Positions 53,280-62,572 are shown, numbered from the stretch's first letter. The stretch: DNA of 64,000 nt from an uncultured Flavobacteriales bacterium (GCA_946480085.1 CAMLHZ010000015.1:4433-68432); one strand, 5' to 3'. The notes: a model not told the origin generated them from the sequence alone. Numbers and translations are program-made.

Positions 53280-54902
53280 TCATTTTCTTTTTCGATAAAA
53301 CCTGCCATTCGTTAAAATGTAGGTTTCCTTGAGCACCTGAACTGTCGCGCCTTCTTCAAACGTGTGAATATTCGTAATGTCTTTTCCGTTAAAATGAACC
53401 GATCCTTTGGTTCGATAGGCAATTGTCAGGTAACATTCATTCAGCACGGGAGAATTTGTACAAACAATTACATGTACAGGTTTTGTCACTTTCTGGATCA
53501 AACTTAAGTCTCGCGGAGTAGCGTAATTATCTGCCACCATTACCAGCGAAGTGCATGTGGAACAGGAATCTTGCGTTTTGATCAAAGCTTCAATATTATT
53601 CTCCGAAATATCACCGCCATCACCCGCTTCCATTACTTTTATCATTCCTGCCAAAACATCTTCAATTGTGGTAATAGTTGAAATGTAAATTCCTCCGGTT
53701 GCACCTATCTTCTTCGCTTTATCAGATAATCTATTTCCATCATTGAAAAAGCAAACCTTTGTAAATGGATTGGTTTTATTGGTCAATTCAGCCTTCAGAT
53801 ATTCAATAATCTGAGCAGAATATTGTGCCATGCTTCCGGTAACATCAACTACAAGAGCGGAATTTTCCCATTTGTTGCGCTGTAAAATTTGCACAACTGC
53901 CAAAGCAGAATTCGTCGCTTTTATCTTACTGTAATCTATTCCGGGAATTTTGATTTCCTTCTTTGGTGGTGCCGAAGTTGAGTAAGAATAAAGTGGAGAC
54001 GGAATAATGCTTCCTCTTTCCGTAAACTCAATGGTTTGTTGAACACGAGAGACCGTTTTTGAACTGTCCAACGTTCCCGGCTCCCAATCGGGCATGGTTC
54101 TCAAAAAACGCATTATTTCTGTCGTATACGGTGTTTCTTTAAAGATCTGAGGGAACTGAATTCCTTCAATTTTTCCTTCGCGCGTAACCGTAAACTCCAC
54201 TACAATGGTTTGTGGCATATTGTTTCCTGAAGGATAGCGAAGATTTCTTGTGTAAAAATCGATTCTTGACCGTGTTCCTTTCGCGAATTCTGGACCAATA
54301 AACACATGCTCAACAGGCGGAAGTGTATCAGCTAATTTCTCTGCATTTGCACGTTTCAATTCTTGTTTCAGAAAGGCATCATAGGCATAAACAGGAACTT
54401 TTCCGTCGCTTACCTGTTTCAAAAAATCGATTTCAATTTTAGCCAGTGTTTCAGAAGGAATTGGTCGATAAGTTATGACAACTCCATGAAAAAAATCTTT
54501 CCCCATTTCGGGTGAAGTACAACCTGTTTGACCTGTAATTTGCCAGTCAATTCCTCCTTGAGTCAAAATCCCTGGGACAGCATTAAAAAGCGCATCCAAA
54601 CGCTTTCTGTTCAAGGTATGTTGATCAAATTTTTCTGACTTTCTGTAGGTTGTATAAACCAATTCAACCTTAATGATCTGTTTTCCATTTAACTCATTAA
54701 GTGCCTGCTTATTTGTGTAAATGGCATCATTAAAACCCGTTTTCAGATTAACCGTAAATTCTTTTTCTTTCGGAACAAATTTCTCTATCGAATTGGGTGT
54801 CTGAGAAATAACAAATTCGATCAGCTCTTTTTGAGTAGTTTCCTGCGCATTCAAAAACGAAAGTGTGAGACAAAAAAGAAGCGTTAGGTAATATCGAATC
54901 AT
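53280..54902 (-). CDS. Secreted protein with TonB-C-like and vWA-like domains
   Basis: 540 residues with signal peptide (LFCLTLSFLNAQ). Residues about 215-300 contain a TonB C-terminal-like module (IVVEFTVTREGKIEGIQF, FLRTMPDWEPGTLD). Residues about 340-510 resemble a von Willebrand A domain: SALVVDVTGSMAQYSAQII with an incomplete MIDAS (DVTGS in place of DxSxS), then GDGGDISENNIEAL and SLVMVADNYATPRDLS. The combination is unusual. It follows a membrane protein gene and methionine aminopeptidase on the same strand. Function unknown. Confidence 0.75.
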   Translation of the reverse strand: MIRYYLTLLFCLTLSFLNAQETTQKELIEFVISQTPNSIEKFVPKEKEFTVNLKTGFNDAIYTNKQALNELNGKQIIKVELVYTTYRKSEKFDQHTLNRKRLDALFNAVPGILTQGGIDWQITGQTGCTSPEMGKDFFHGVVITYRPIPSETLAKIEIDFLKQVSDGKVPVYAYDAFLKQELKRANAEKLADTLPPVEHVFIGPEFAKGTRSRIDFYTRNLRYPSGNNMPQTIVVEFTVTREGKIEGIQFPQIFKETPYTTEIMRFLRTMPDWEPGTLDSSKTVSRVQQTIEFTERGSIIPSPLYSYSTSAPPKKEIKIPGIDYSKIKATNSALAVVQILQRNKWENSALVVDVTGSMAQYSAQIIEYLKAELTNKTNPFTKVCFFNDGNRLSDKAKKIGATGGIYISTITTIEDVLAGMIKVMEAGDGGDISENNIEALIKTQDSCSTCTSLVMVADNYATPRDLSLIQKVTKPVHVIVCTNSPVLNECYLTIAYRTKGSVHFNGKDITNIHTFEEGATVQVLKETYILTNGRFYRKRK

Positions 54903-54930
54903 AGAAACTTAATTCTGAAAATGCAAAAAG

Positions 54931-55524
54931 TTACACTTGCTGCAAAACAGCTTCTTCTCCAAAAAAGTAGGCAGAAAGCCAGATAGAAACCACGACAAAC
55001 GTTAGAAACACGGCTAAAGCATCATTCGCTGTTTTTCTATTCTTTTGAAGAAATACTCCACTGTACCAGATCAGTGTTGGAAGTATGATCCAGACAAACT
55101 CGTTCAGCATTAAGCAACTAAAAAATCCAAGTGCACCAATTACCTGAAGAATAGAAAGTTTCGACTTTTCTTTCCAAGCCATCAACAACATCCAGAACAG
55201 CAGGAAAATATAACTTACCAGGTTCGCCCAATTGTGTAAATCGCCATAAAATGTGATTTGATCATCGCTCAATTCCCGATTCATCAAGATGTCAAAAAAA
55301 AGAAATTTCGATGTTAAAAGCATTCCGGAAGCCCACACGAATGCTGCAATTTCAGAAAGTTGAATTTTCTTTTTTTGAATGATCAATCCAACAATAAGAA
55401 TCACCAAAAACGTTGGTTTAAAAAGACCTATGGGAAGCACAAATTGTCCGGATTGCAACAAGAGTCCAAGTCCAAGAATAACGTACGCCATAATGGCAAT
55501 TATTGCGACTCTCAGCGGATCCAT
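54931..55524 (-). CDS. Hypothetical membrane protein
   Basis: 197 residues, six to seven hydrophobic segments (AIIAIMAYVILGLGLLLQSG, PTFLVILIVGLIIQ, LAVFLTFVVVSIWLSAYFFG). No motif recognised. The start overlaps the stop of map by one base, so it is in the map transcript. Confidence 0.72.
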   Translation of the reverse strand: MDPLRVAIIAIMAYVILGLGLLLQSGQFVLPIGLFKPTFLVILIVGLIIQKKKIQLSEIAAFVWASGMLLTSKFLFFDILMNRELSDDQITFYGDLHNWANLVSYIFLLFWMLLMAWKEKSKLSILQVIGALGFFSCLMLNEFVWIILPTLIWYSGVFLQKNRKTANDALAVFLTFVVVSIWLSAYFFGEEAVLQQV

Positions 55525-56321
55525 TACTTTTTGTCTAAAGCTTCAAGAATATAATCGAATGTTGAAAGGATAACAGGTTCTCCGTTTACAACAGCAATAT
55601 CGTGTTCAAAATGTGCACTTGGTTTTCCGTCGGCAGTTACAATTGTCCAATTATCGTCCAATTGTTCAACACGCTCAGTTCCCATGTTGATCATAGGCTC
55701 AATGGCAATGGTCAAACCATTTTGAATCTTCTTCCCTCTTCCACGTTTTCCATAGTTTGGAACCTGTGGCTCTTCATGAAGTGTTTTTCCTAAACCATGT
55801 CCAACCAAATCACGAACAACTCCATAACCATGATTTTCAGCATGTGCTTGAATTGCCCAGCCAATATCTTCCATTCTGTTTCCTGCTCGTGCCTGGTCAA
55901 TTCCCAAATACAAACATTCTTCAGTCACTTTCAGTAATTGCTTCTTTTCTTCATCAATGTTTCCGATTGCAAAAGTATAGGCATGATCGCCATAATAACC
56001 TTTGAAAACCGCACCACAATCTACGGAAACGATATCTCCTTCCTGCAAAGGACGATCAGTTGGCAAACCGTGAACAACTTGTTCATTTACTGAAATCAAA
56101 AGTGTACTCGGACATCCGTACAACCCTAAAAAACCAGGAATAGCATCTTGAGATCGAATGTAAGCCTCAGCCATTGTATCTAATTCTTTGGGAGTAACTC
56201 CAGGTCCAATCAATTCAGCAACTTTTCCAAGTGTACGCGATACCACTTGCGCAGCCTGACGCATAATTTCGATTTCCTGTTCTGTTTTGTAAATGATCAT
56301 ATTCGGTTTGAAGAAATTCAT
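55524..56321 (-). CDS. map: Methionine aminopeptidase type I
   Basis: 265 residues. Metal ligands are visible in VDCGAVFKGYYGDHAYTFAI, GHGLGKTLHEEPQVPNY and IEPMINMG, HFEHDIAV. It removes the initiator Met from new proteins. The family body begins at MIIYKTEQEIEIMRQ (56300); the ATG at 56321 lies four bases behind a promoter box and adds seven residues. Both starts are possible. Confidence 0.94.
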   Translation of the reverse strand: MNFFKPNMIIYKTEQEIEIMRQAAQVVSRTLGKVAELIGPGVTPKELDTMAEAYIRSQDAIPGFLGLYGCPSTLLISVNEQVVHGLPTDRPLQEGDIVSVDCGAVFKGYYGDHAYTFAIGNIDEEKKQLLKVTEECLYLGIDQARAGNRMEDIGWAIQAHAENHGYGVVRDLVGHGLGKTLHEEPQVPNYGKRGRGKKIQNGLTIAIEPMINMGTERVEQLDDNWTIVTADGKPSAHFEHDIAVVNGEPVILSTFDYILEALDKK

Positions 56322-56325
56322 GATG

Positions 56326-56333
56326 CAAAGATA
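56326..56333 (-). promoter_or_regulatory. Promoter -7 box of map
   Basis: TATCTTTG, four bases before the ATG at 56321. Flanked upstream by the two palindromic repeats. Confidence 0.72.
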
Positions 56334-56340
56334 GTAAATA

Positions 56341-56360
56341 GTCCCGATAGCTATCAGGAC
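56341..56360. repeat. 20-bp near-palindrome
   Basis: GTCCCGATAGCTATCAGGAC, one mismatched pair. A known kind of Bacteroidota intergenic palindrome (CCCGATAGCTATCGGG). Confidence 0.7.
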
Positions 56361-56377
56361 AAGCCAAAAGAGGAAAG

Positions 56378-56405
56378 GTAAAGACGCAATGCATTGCGTC
56401 TTTAC
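56378..56405. repeat. 28-bp perfect palindrome
   Basis: Centre GACGCAATGCATTGCGTC, flanked by GTAAA on the left and TTTAC on the right; all 14 pairs match. Related palindromes with GAGAC flanks occur between genes in flavobacteria. It may act as a bidirectional terminator or REP element. Confidence 0.8.
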
Positions 56406-56489
56406 ATCAGGTTATCTCCCAAATTTAGATTTCTATCATTGCATCGTTTCACTTTCCTCTTTATCTTTATGTTGGTTTAAGTGGTGATT

Positions 56490-57254
56490 ATGGAAGCAAA
56501 AATGTTCTCGTTTAAAGGAGCTGTTATTCAACATTGGGAAATTTCTCCTTATGAACCAACACTTATCTTTCTTCATGATTCACTTGGATGCATTGAACTT
56601 TGGCGCGATTTCCCTAAGAAACTTTCAGAGACAGTCAACTGTAATTTTCTGGTTTACGACAGATTGGGCTACGGAAAATCAGTTTCTGTTTCCAATTCAG
56701 AAAGAAATAACAATTACATGGAATTGGAGGCCGATTTTCTGAACGAATTACTCAATGAACTCAACCTGAAGAAGGTCATTCTATTTGGTCACAGCGACGG
56801 TGGTTCAATTGCCTTGATTGCGGCTGGAAAATATCCAAAACAAGTAAATGCTGTAATTGTTGAAGCCGCACATATTTTTGTAGAAGACATTACGCTTGAA
56901 GGAATTGATTATGCGAAATCGAGCTATGAAAGCCTGAACATGGCGCAGCGTTTGGCAAAATATCACGGAGATAAAGTCGACTTCGTTTTCAGTGCCTGGA
57001 CGGAAACCTGGATGAAACCCGAGTTCAGAGGTTGGAACATTGAGCATTTTCTACCTCACATCAACTGCCCGGTTTTATTTATTCAGGGAGAAGAAGACGA
57101 GTATGGAAGTTTGGATCAGGTAAACAGGACATTAGAACAAGTGAATGGTCCAGCTGAGAAGCTTATTATTCCAGACATTGGTCATACACCTCATCGGGAA
57201 GAGCCGAGGTTGGTTTTGGAGAGATCGAGTGCGTTTATAAAGGGATTTCTTTGA
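56490..57254 (+). CDS. Alpha/beta-hydrolase fold protein
   Basis: 254 residues from the ATG at 56490. LIFLHDSLGCIELWRDFPKK (oxyanion region), YDRLGYGKSVSV, the nucleophile elbow LFGHSDGGSIAL, LFIQGEEDEYGSLDQVNR with the acid, and IPDIGHTPHREEP with the catalytic His. No signal peptide. Substrate unknown; similar proteins cleave esters or C-C bonds. Confidence 0.9.
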   Translation: MEAKMFSFKGAVIQHWEISPYEPTLIFLHDSLGCIELWRDFPKKLSETVNCNFLVYDRLGYGKSVSVSNSERNNNYMELEADFLNELLNELNLKKVILFGHSDGGSIALIAAGKYPKQVNAVIVEAAHIFVEDITLEGIDYAKSSYESLNMAQRLAKYHGDKVDFVFSAWTETWMKPEFRGWNIEHFLPHINCPVLFIQGEEDEYGSLDQVNRTLEQVNGPAEKLIIPDIGHTPHREEPRLVLERSSAFIKGFL

Positions 57255-57266
57255 GGTTCGGTGGAA

Positions 57267-57415
57267 TGCAATCTACCTACCAATTACCACGGTAATATTT
57301 CTAAATTTTGCTTTTTCTGAGGCAGAATGTAATCCCCCGACTAGTTTCCATGTTATGTAGTTGTCTAAATGCATGACTGCAATCTACCTACCATTTACCT
57401 TGGTATAATTTGAAT
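57267..57415. repeat. Pair of diverged direct repeats
   Basis: TGCAATCTACCTACCA at 57267-57282 returns at 57378-57393; both continue with an ATTTACC/TTACCNNGGTA-like stretch. They lie 111 bp apart between the hydrolase and the T9SS gene. Confidence 0.65.
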
Positions 57416-57429
57416 TTGAAAACACCAAA

Positions 57430-59352
57430 TCAATGACTCTTTACCAACGGAAGTATCTTCTTGTAATTCCCCTGAACTAGCTGAACATAATAGGTTCCGG
57501 GTTCTACACCTGAAAAATTCAACTCAATCGATTGTTCTTCATTTTGAATCTCAATATCCTGTGTAAACAGAAATTGTCCTGAAGCCGAGAACACCTGAAT
57601 GGTCAGATTTCCTTTCAAACCTTTTACAGTCAAAGTGGTTAATCCTTCCGTTGGATTTGGGAATAACAAAGCTGAACTGTTTTCACGAATTACACCGCAA
57701 TCTCCATTTGAAGCTAATACAGGTAGAGATATTTCACCTGTATGAATGCTCTGAATCGGAATCCAAACATTAGGTTCCGCGATACGTTTTGGGGATAGAC
57801 AGGCAATTACGGATTCTATGGATGCGGTGTAATCGTTTTCTTCTTGGTCTTCCACTTCTGGTAAATCAGGAATTTGGAAGACATACACAAATGATGATCT
57901 TCCGTAATCACGTTCTGAGAATTGGAATTTTTGACCTTCCACATTTTCTATACAATTGGAACCGTAATATAGCCCGCCAACATACATTTTATTGTTTTTG
58001 ATGACTGCATCCATAAATCCAATCCAACCATTTCCGGAAACGACTGGTTTTGAAACAGTTTCCACACTATCACCGTTCCATCTTGAATAATAGCTTGTTC
58101 CCAACTCTTTCTTTCCAGGAATTACAATATCTGTTCCTTCCAATCGCAAGGTATCTGTAAACATTCCAACAAAATGTGCTCGCGAATTGTCATCGATTCC
58201 CAGAGCCATCGCGGAAATACTCCCATTCCAACCGTTTTGCCTGTGGAACTTCGAGAAGTCCAGGTCTCCATCTTTTTCAAAACGACAATAATACATGCTT
58301 GAACCAGATTTGTAATCGTATTGACTTTTTTGAACCAATTGAATTCCGCTGGAGATAACACATTCATATCCGTAATAACCAATCACTGAAATACGACCTT
58401 TCTTATCAACTCGAAGTGACGATATGTTCTGATAGTATTGTCCGCCAATTTTACGATTCCACAAATACTTTTCATTGGCATCAAACTTTACAATGAACGC
58501 ATCATAACCTTCGTAGTAGGCGTCATTGTTTAGCGAATCTTTATCTGTAAAATGAACTGATCCATGAAATTGCCCATTTACAATGAGCGCATCTTCTGAA
58601 TCAATTGTCAGGCGCGAGTGGTACATGTAATTTGCATCAAACGATTGATAATAAAATGGATGTTCATGCAGAATTTCACCTTCACTTGACAATTTCAGAA
58701 TCTGGAATTTCGTTTCATTATTAGGTATGGATTTCGCCTCACTAATCATCTTTTCTCCATCAAATAATTTCCCTTTATGGTTCAAGGCCCAATACAATTC
58801 TCCCTTACTTGTTTCTACAACTGAAGTTCCTGTTCCTGAAACATCTGTTCGATACGTTTTCAGCCATTTCAGATTTCCATCATTAGAATAGCGAGCAACA
58901 TAAACAAAACACGGATGATTGTACTGGTCTTTTTCTTTCTTTAGTCCTGCAATTACAGGTTCTTTCGAAACCGAATTGAAAGTAATTTCACCATCACCGT
59001 TTCCTGTAACTATAAAGTCACCGTTCTGAGTAATGTAAACGGAACTTATTAAAGCTGTATTCGCACCTTTGATTCCAATAAGCCAAAGTGGTTTTCCGGC
59101 TGGATCATATTTAACAATCGCTCCACCAAAATGTCCGGCATCCAAAAGAACAGTTTCTAATTTAGGATCGGACAATTTGCCTTGGTAAAGCACCGACATA
59201 AATGTATTACCTTTCGAATCTACATCCATATCCGTAAAATCCACTGTATTGTACCCATCCAAGGTTTGTGCCCATGAAATCTTAGCATCTGTTTCCTGAG
59301 AGAACGATTTACTAATTGAAAAAATAAAGAGTATTGGTAAAAATGTTTTCAT
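57430..59352 (-). CDS. T9SS-secreted SBBP/propeller-like protein
   Basis: 640 residues from the ATG at 59352 (signal peptide KTFLPILFIFSISKSFSQ). The body has strand motifs like WAQTLDGYNTVDFTDMDVDS, KYDPAGKPLWLIGIKG, ARYSNDGNLKWLKTYRTD and LIVNGQFHGSVHFTDKDSLN, a pattern of beta-propeller 'SBBP' repeats. It ends with a T9SS sorting domain (LLFPNPTEGLTTLTVKGLKG ... GTYYVQLVQGNYKKILPLV). Surface protein of unknown role. Confidence 0.85.
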   Translation of the reverse strand: MKTFLPILFIFSISKSFSQETDAKISWAQTLDGYNTVDFTDMDVDSKGNTFMSVLYQGKLSDPKLETVLLDAGHFGGAIVKYDPAGKPLWLIGIKGANTALISSVYITQNGDFIVTGNGDGEITFNSVSKEPVIAGLKKEKDQYNHPCFVYVARYSNDGNLKWLKTYRTDVSGTGTSVVETSKGELYWALNHKGKLFDGEKMISEAKSIPNNETKFQILKLSSEGEILHEHPFYYQSFDANYMYHSRLTIDSEDALIVNGQFHGSVHFTDKDSLNNDAYYEGYDAFIVKFDANEKYLWNRKIGGQYYQNISSLRVDKKGRISVIGYYGYECVISSGIQLVQKSQYDYKSGSSMYYCRFEKDGDLDFSKFHRQNGWNGSISAMALGIDDNSRAHFVGMFTDTLRLEGTDIVIPGKKELGTSYYSRWNGDSVETVSKPVVSGNGWIGFMDAVIKNNKMYVGGLYYGSNCIENVEGQKFQFSERDYGRSSFVYVFQIPDLPEVEDQEENDYTASIESVIACLSPKRIAEPNVWIPIQSIHTGEISLPVLASNGDCGVIRENSSALLFPNPTEGLTTLTVKGLKGNLTIQVFSASGQFLFTQDIEIQNEEQSIELNFSGVEPGTYYVQLVQGNYKKILPLVKSH

Positions 59353-59418
59353 GAACATAGCTGCAAGTTACTAAAGTCTGTGTTTGGTTACAAGAGATGC
59401 TGCTTTTGGTTCAATTCC

Positions 59419-59497
59419 ATAAAGCCCATGTTTTCGATACATCTCTGACATTCCATTACATGTCAGTCAGAGCCACTCAAACTGACATGGGCTTTAT
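59419..59497. other. Nested hairpin in the region between the TPR and T9SS genes
   Basis: ATAAAGCCCATGT (59419-59431) pairs perfectly with ACATGGGCTTTAT (59485-59497); an inner CTGACAT / ATGTCAG hairpin lies at 59445-59466. May terminate the TPR transcript or act as a leader structure of the T9SS gene. Confidence 0.6.
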
Positions 59498-59514
59498 AGC
59501 TTATTAATTTCGAT

Positions 59515-59985
59515 TTATTTCTTACGTTGAATTCTGCTGATCATCTCATCAATTTCAAATAAGGTGTCTTCAGAATACGCATTTTTCAACGCTTTATCCA
59601 AAGTTTTCAAGGCTTTTTTGAACTTGAATTCTCGTTCCAAAATTTTTGCTTCGCCAATGAATAGATCTGCTTGACGGTGAGTAATTCTTGTACTTGCGAA
59701 TTTTAGGAATGTACGTGCCGTTTCCAATTCATTTCTATAGATCAGCAAATGTAAATAATGGCGATAGGTTTCGGAATATCCCGCATCTGCCGCCAAAGCA
59801 TTCTCAAAGTAGTTTCGCGCCAATTCATAATTGGCAAACATTTCCATTTGAATTCTTCCCATTAAGCAGAGTGCTACAGAATTATTTTCGTCGTAAGCCA
59901 AAGCGTAACCTAATGCTTCTAAGCATTCTTCTTTATCATATCTGTAGCTTTCTAAGGCTTTTATCGTGTATGTGTTTGTTGTCAT
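59515..59985 (-). CDS. TPR-repeat protein
   Basis: 156 residues, all helical, with about three to four TPR units (ALGYALAYDENNSVALCLMG, ANYELARNYFENALAADAGY, KFKKALKTLDKALKNAYSED). No signal peptide. It begins 51 bp after the prfH stop on the same strand, so it may be a third gene of the rtcB-prfH transcript. A scaffold or partner-binding role is inferred. Confidence 0.78.
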   Translation of the reverse strand: MTTNTYTIKALESYRYDKEECLEALGYALAYDENNSVALCLMGRIQMEMFANYELARNYFENALAADAGYSETYRHYLHLLIYRNELETARTFLKFASTRITHRQADLFIGEAKILEREFKFKKALKTLDKALKNAYSEDTLFEIDEMISRIQRKK

Positions 59986-60036
59986 GGTAGTTTTAGTATA
60001 ATAAATCGTTGAATCCGGGTGAAAAATGTTGCGCCC

Positions 60037-60729
60037 CTACTCCAACTCCTTTCTTAAATCTTGTTTCAATTTACTTCTGTTTTTCTTGTACGATTTCTCC
60101 TCCTTCTTTGGTTTGAATTCCAAGCCTTTGAAGGTTTTCACTGGGTTTCCACGTTCCAGTTCATGGTGCTGCGACCATTGTTGCTGAACGCGTTCAATCA
60201 GTTCTTTTCCGAAGTGTTGATCCAGTTTTTCAGCGATTCGTTCCGTTGCCAGTTTTTTGTTCTGTAATTGTGAACGACTGTCCTGAACGAAAACCGAAAT
60301 TCCGGTTGGATAATGAGTTGCACGAACGGCTGAACTGACTTTGTTTACGTGTTGTCCTCCTGCTCCGCTGCTTCGCGTACTTTGGTAGGTGATGTCACTT
60401 TCATTCCAACTTTGGGCAGCATTCGACTTCAATTCAAAAATGCCTACAAACCAGTTCTTTCGCCCGTGATTGGGACGATACGGACTCTTTTGAATCCATT
60501 GAATCGTCCCTATCCACGGTTGAAGTGCAGCTCCGGGATTTACACCTGAAACTTGCACGGTGGCGGATAAAATGGTTCCGTTTTCATCACCAGGAGTGCG
60601 ATCGAGAACCGATACTGAAAAACCCTTGGCTCTCAATTCACTTACTAATTCTCCCAATGTTTTAGCGGCTGCCAACTGACATTCAGCTGGACCCTTTGCC
60701 GTTGTGATATGTATGATTTTCGTTTCCAT
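60037..60729 (-). CDS. prfH: Peptide chain release factor homologue PrfH
   Basis: 230 residues. It has the peptidyl-tRNA hydrolysis loop [20 protein letters not shown], with the GGQ, and a basic end ([20 protein letters not shown]), but lacks the stop-codon-reading domain of RF1/RF2. That is the PrfH form found next to rtcB. Such factors are proposed to free peptides from ribosomes damaged in the decoding centre, after or before RtcB repairs the RNA. It lies 87 bp after rtcB. Confidence 0.92.
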   Translation of the reverse strand: METKIIHITTAKGPAECQLAAAKTLGELVSELRAKGFSVSVLDRTPGDENGTILSATVQVSGVNPGAALQPWIGTIQWIQKSPYRPNHGRKNWFVGIFELKSNAAQSWNESDITYQSTRSSGAGGQHVNKVSSAVRATHYPTGISVFVQDSRSQLQNKKLATERIAEKLDQHFGKELIERVQQQWSQHHELERGNPVKTFKGLEFKPKKEEKSYKKNRSKLKQDLRKELE

Positions 60730-60816
60730 TACTTATCCATTCTTACTATTTTCGGTTGAAACGTTCCAATTGTTTCTACCAACTCTTGCTGATTTCCCAT
60801 TACGTGATGAATGTTC

Positions 60817-62136
60817 TTATACGCCAATCGGTGCTTCATCAATTGCACCACCAATCAGGGAAATCCCTTCTTTTGCCAATTGATTCATCATTTCACTTTT
60901 CGTAAAACGACTCTTGCATTCCGAACGTGAGAAAACACGTCCTGCTCCATGTGAAGCTGAGTTTACGCTCGACGTATTTCCCAATCCGCGAACAATGAAT
61001 CCTGGAGCAAGCATACTTCCCGGAATAATTCCCAATTGTCCTTTACCTGCTGGAGTAGCTCCTTTTCGGTGAACTATGCATTCTTTGCCATCAACGTTTT
61101 CTTTCCATGCAAAATTGTGGTGGTTCTCTATCGTCATCAACATGCGAAGTCCCAGCCTTTTACTCAATCGTGCGTGAATATCATCGTGACATGCTTTTGC
61201 ATATTCACCGGCGAGATTCATGGCATTCCAGTATTCTTGCCCATCGTGTGTTTTCAAATCCAACCAGGCCAAGTGTTGCACCTGACGTGGGAGTGGACAT
61301 TGTTTCACAGCCATTTGTGTGTAGTGTTTTGCAATGTTTGCTCCTAATCCACGCGAACCGCTGTGCGTCAGTAATGCGAAATATTCTCCTGGTGGAACAT
61401 CCGCGCCTGCCTGTCCGGCGGATAGGTCATTCGCTGTAATCGTCACAACACCGAATTCTACAAAATGGTTTCCCCCACCGGAAGTTCCCAGTTGCTGGTA
61501 AGCTTTTGTTTTTAGCTTTTTCAGCAAAGGAATTTCACGAAACAACGAACTTTCCATAATTGGATGATCGTGTTTTATGGCGTGCGTTTCGTACATCCCG
61601 AACTTGGTGTGGTCCTTCAACAAATTCTCCAACTGATGTGTTCTGCCGTTGAAAAATGAAGCTGGAGCATCGAAAATGGTCATAGACATTCTACAACCGA
61701 TGTCGACTCCCACACCGTAAGGAATCACTGCATTGTCAGTTGCAAGTACTCCTCCAATTGGCAATCCGTAACCGTAATGTGCATCTGGCATTAACGCGCC
61801 TTGCACAGAAACCGGCAATTTTAGCGCCTGATAGAATTGGTGTTTCGTTTTGTCGTCGATGTCGTTTTCGCCATAAATGATGAACGGTACTCTTTCAACT
61901 TTCAATTCGTGAAACTTCACTTCCACAGGTGCAATTAATCCTTCAGCTATCTTTCCCCATAAACCGTCGCCGATGTATGTGTCTGGAAAGTGAAGTACTT
62001 CTTTTAATTCAGCAAGAACTCTTTCCTTGCAATCTTTCTTTTTGTATCTGCTAATCAGCCCAAGGGCGATGTTTACAGTGTTGTCTTGTGGGAAGCCTAT
62101 TTTCAACAAGTCCTTCCCTTTGATACTATTTCCCAT
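60817..62136 (-). CDS. rtcB: RNA-splicing ligase RtcB family protein
   Basis: 439 residues. Active-site pieces: PYGVGVDIGCRMSMTIFD (Asp and Cys Mn ligands), GTSGGGNHFVEFG, THSGSRGLG, ENHHNFAWKE and NSASHGAGRVFSRSEC with the His that takes up GMP. All ligands are present, so it should be active. It joins 2',3'-cyclic phosphate to 5'-OH RNA ends. With prfH it forms the RtcB2-PrfH arrangement, whose known target is 16S rRNA cut at the decoding site. Confidence 0.94.
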   Translation of the reverse strand: MGNSIKGKDLLKIGFPQDNTVNIALGLISRYKKKDCKERVLAELKEVLHFPDTYIGDGLWGKIAEGLIAPVEVKFHELKVERVPFIIYGENDIDDKTKHQFYQALKLPVSVQGALMPDAHYGYGLPIGGVLATDNAVIPYGVGVDIGCRMSMTIFDAPASFFNGRTHQLENLLKDHTKFGMYETHAIKHDHPIMESSLFREIPLLKKLKTKAYQQLGTSGGGNHFVEFGVVTITANDLSAGQAGADVPPGEYFALLTHSGSRGLGANIAKHYTQMAVKQCPLPRQVQHLAWLDLKTHDGQEYWNAMNLAGEYAKACHDDIHARLSKRLGLRMLMTIENHHNFAWKENVDGKECIVHRKGATPAGKGQLGIIPGSMLAPGFIVRGLGNTSSVNSASHGAGRVFSRSECKSRFTKSEMMNQLAKEGISLIGGAIDEAPIGV

Positions 62137-62436
62137 GATTTCTCAATGATGGATTGCTTTGTTTGCCATCCGCCGCGGCGGACACGAATGCCGACTGTGT
62201 CGTCTGGCTCGCCTACTGGTCGAGCTTATTAAACTATGAAAGACATACACAGAACTCAGGAAAGTACAGCAATCCTATTTCAGAGTTGAAAAGAAAATTT
62301 CAAGGTCAAGGCATTCGAAGATTTTTCTCAATGAGTTTACTTATGTAAATGATTTGAGGAAAATTTTTGAATAACGCAGAGATTGGAATTTTCTCTTCAA
62401 TTCAATACTTGATTTTTATGAGATTTCGGTGTAAAA

Positions 62437-62469
62437 AAAATCCGAAACCTCTTAGAAGCTTCGGATTTT
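62437..62469 (-). terminator. Terminator of the small transcript
   Basis: AAAATCCGAA (62437-62446) pairs with TTCGGATTTT (62460-62469), followed on the minus strand by eight T. Confidence 0.85.
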
Positions 62470-62494
62470 CATATGATAATGATTTATGGAATCG

Positions 62495-62572
62495 TTACTG
62501 GAAAACCCAAAGCCCGAGCGCACTAGTCTCTAGACCAGTTGGAGCTCCTAATGTTGAATGAAATTTGAACAT
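62495..62572 (-). CDS. 25-residue ORF in the small transcript
   Basis: ATG at 62572, stop at 62495: MFKFHSTLGAPTGLETSALG followed by LWVFQ. It starts about 90 bases downstream of the presumed transcript start and ends before the terminator. No Shine-Dalgarno sequence is visible, as usual here. It overlaps the second hairpin, so it may be chance. Confidence 0.35.
   Translation of the reverse strand: MFKFHSTLGAPTGLETSALGLWVFQ

Noticed and set aside
62154..62348. Open frame of 64 codons next to rtcB
   Set aside because: Starts in a GC palindrome, no family resemblance, and no promoter or partner gene.
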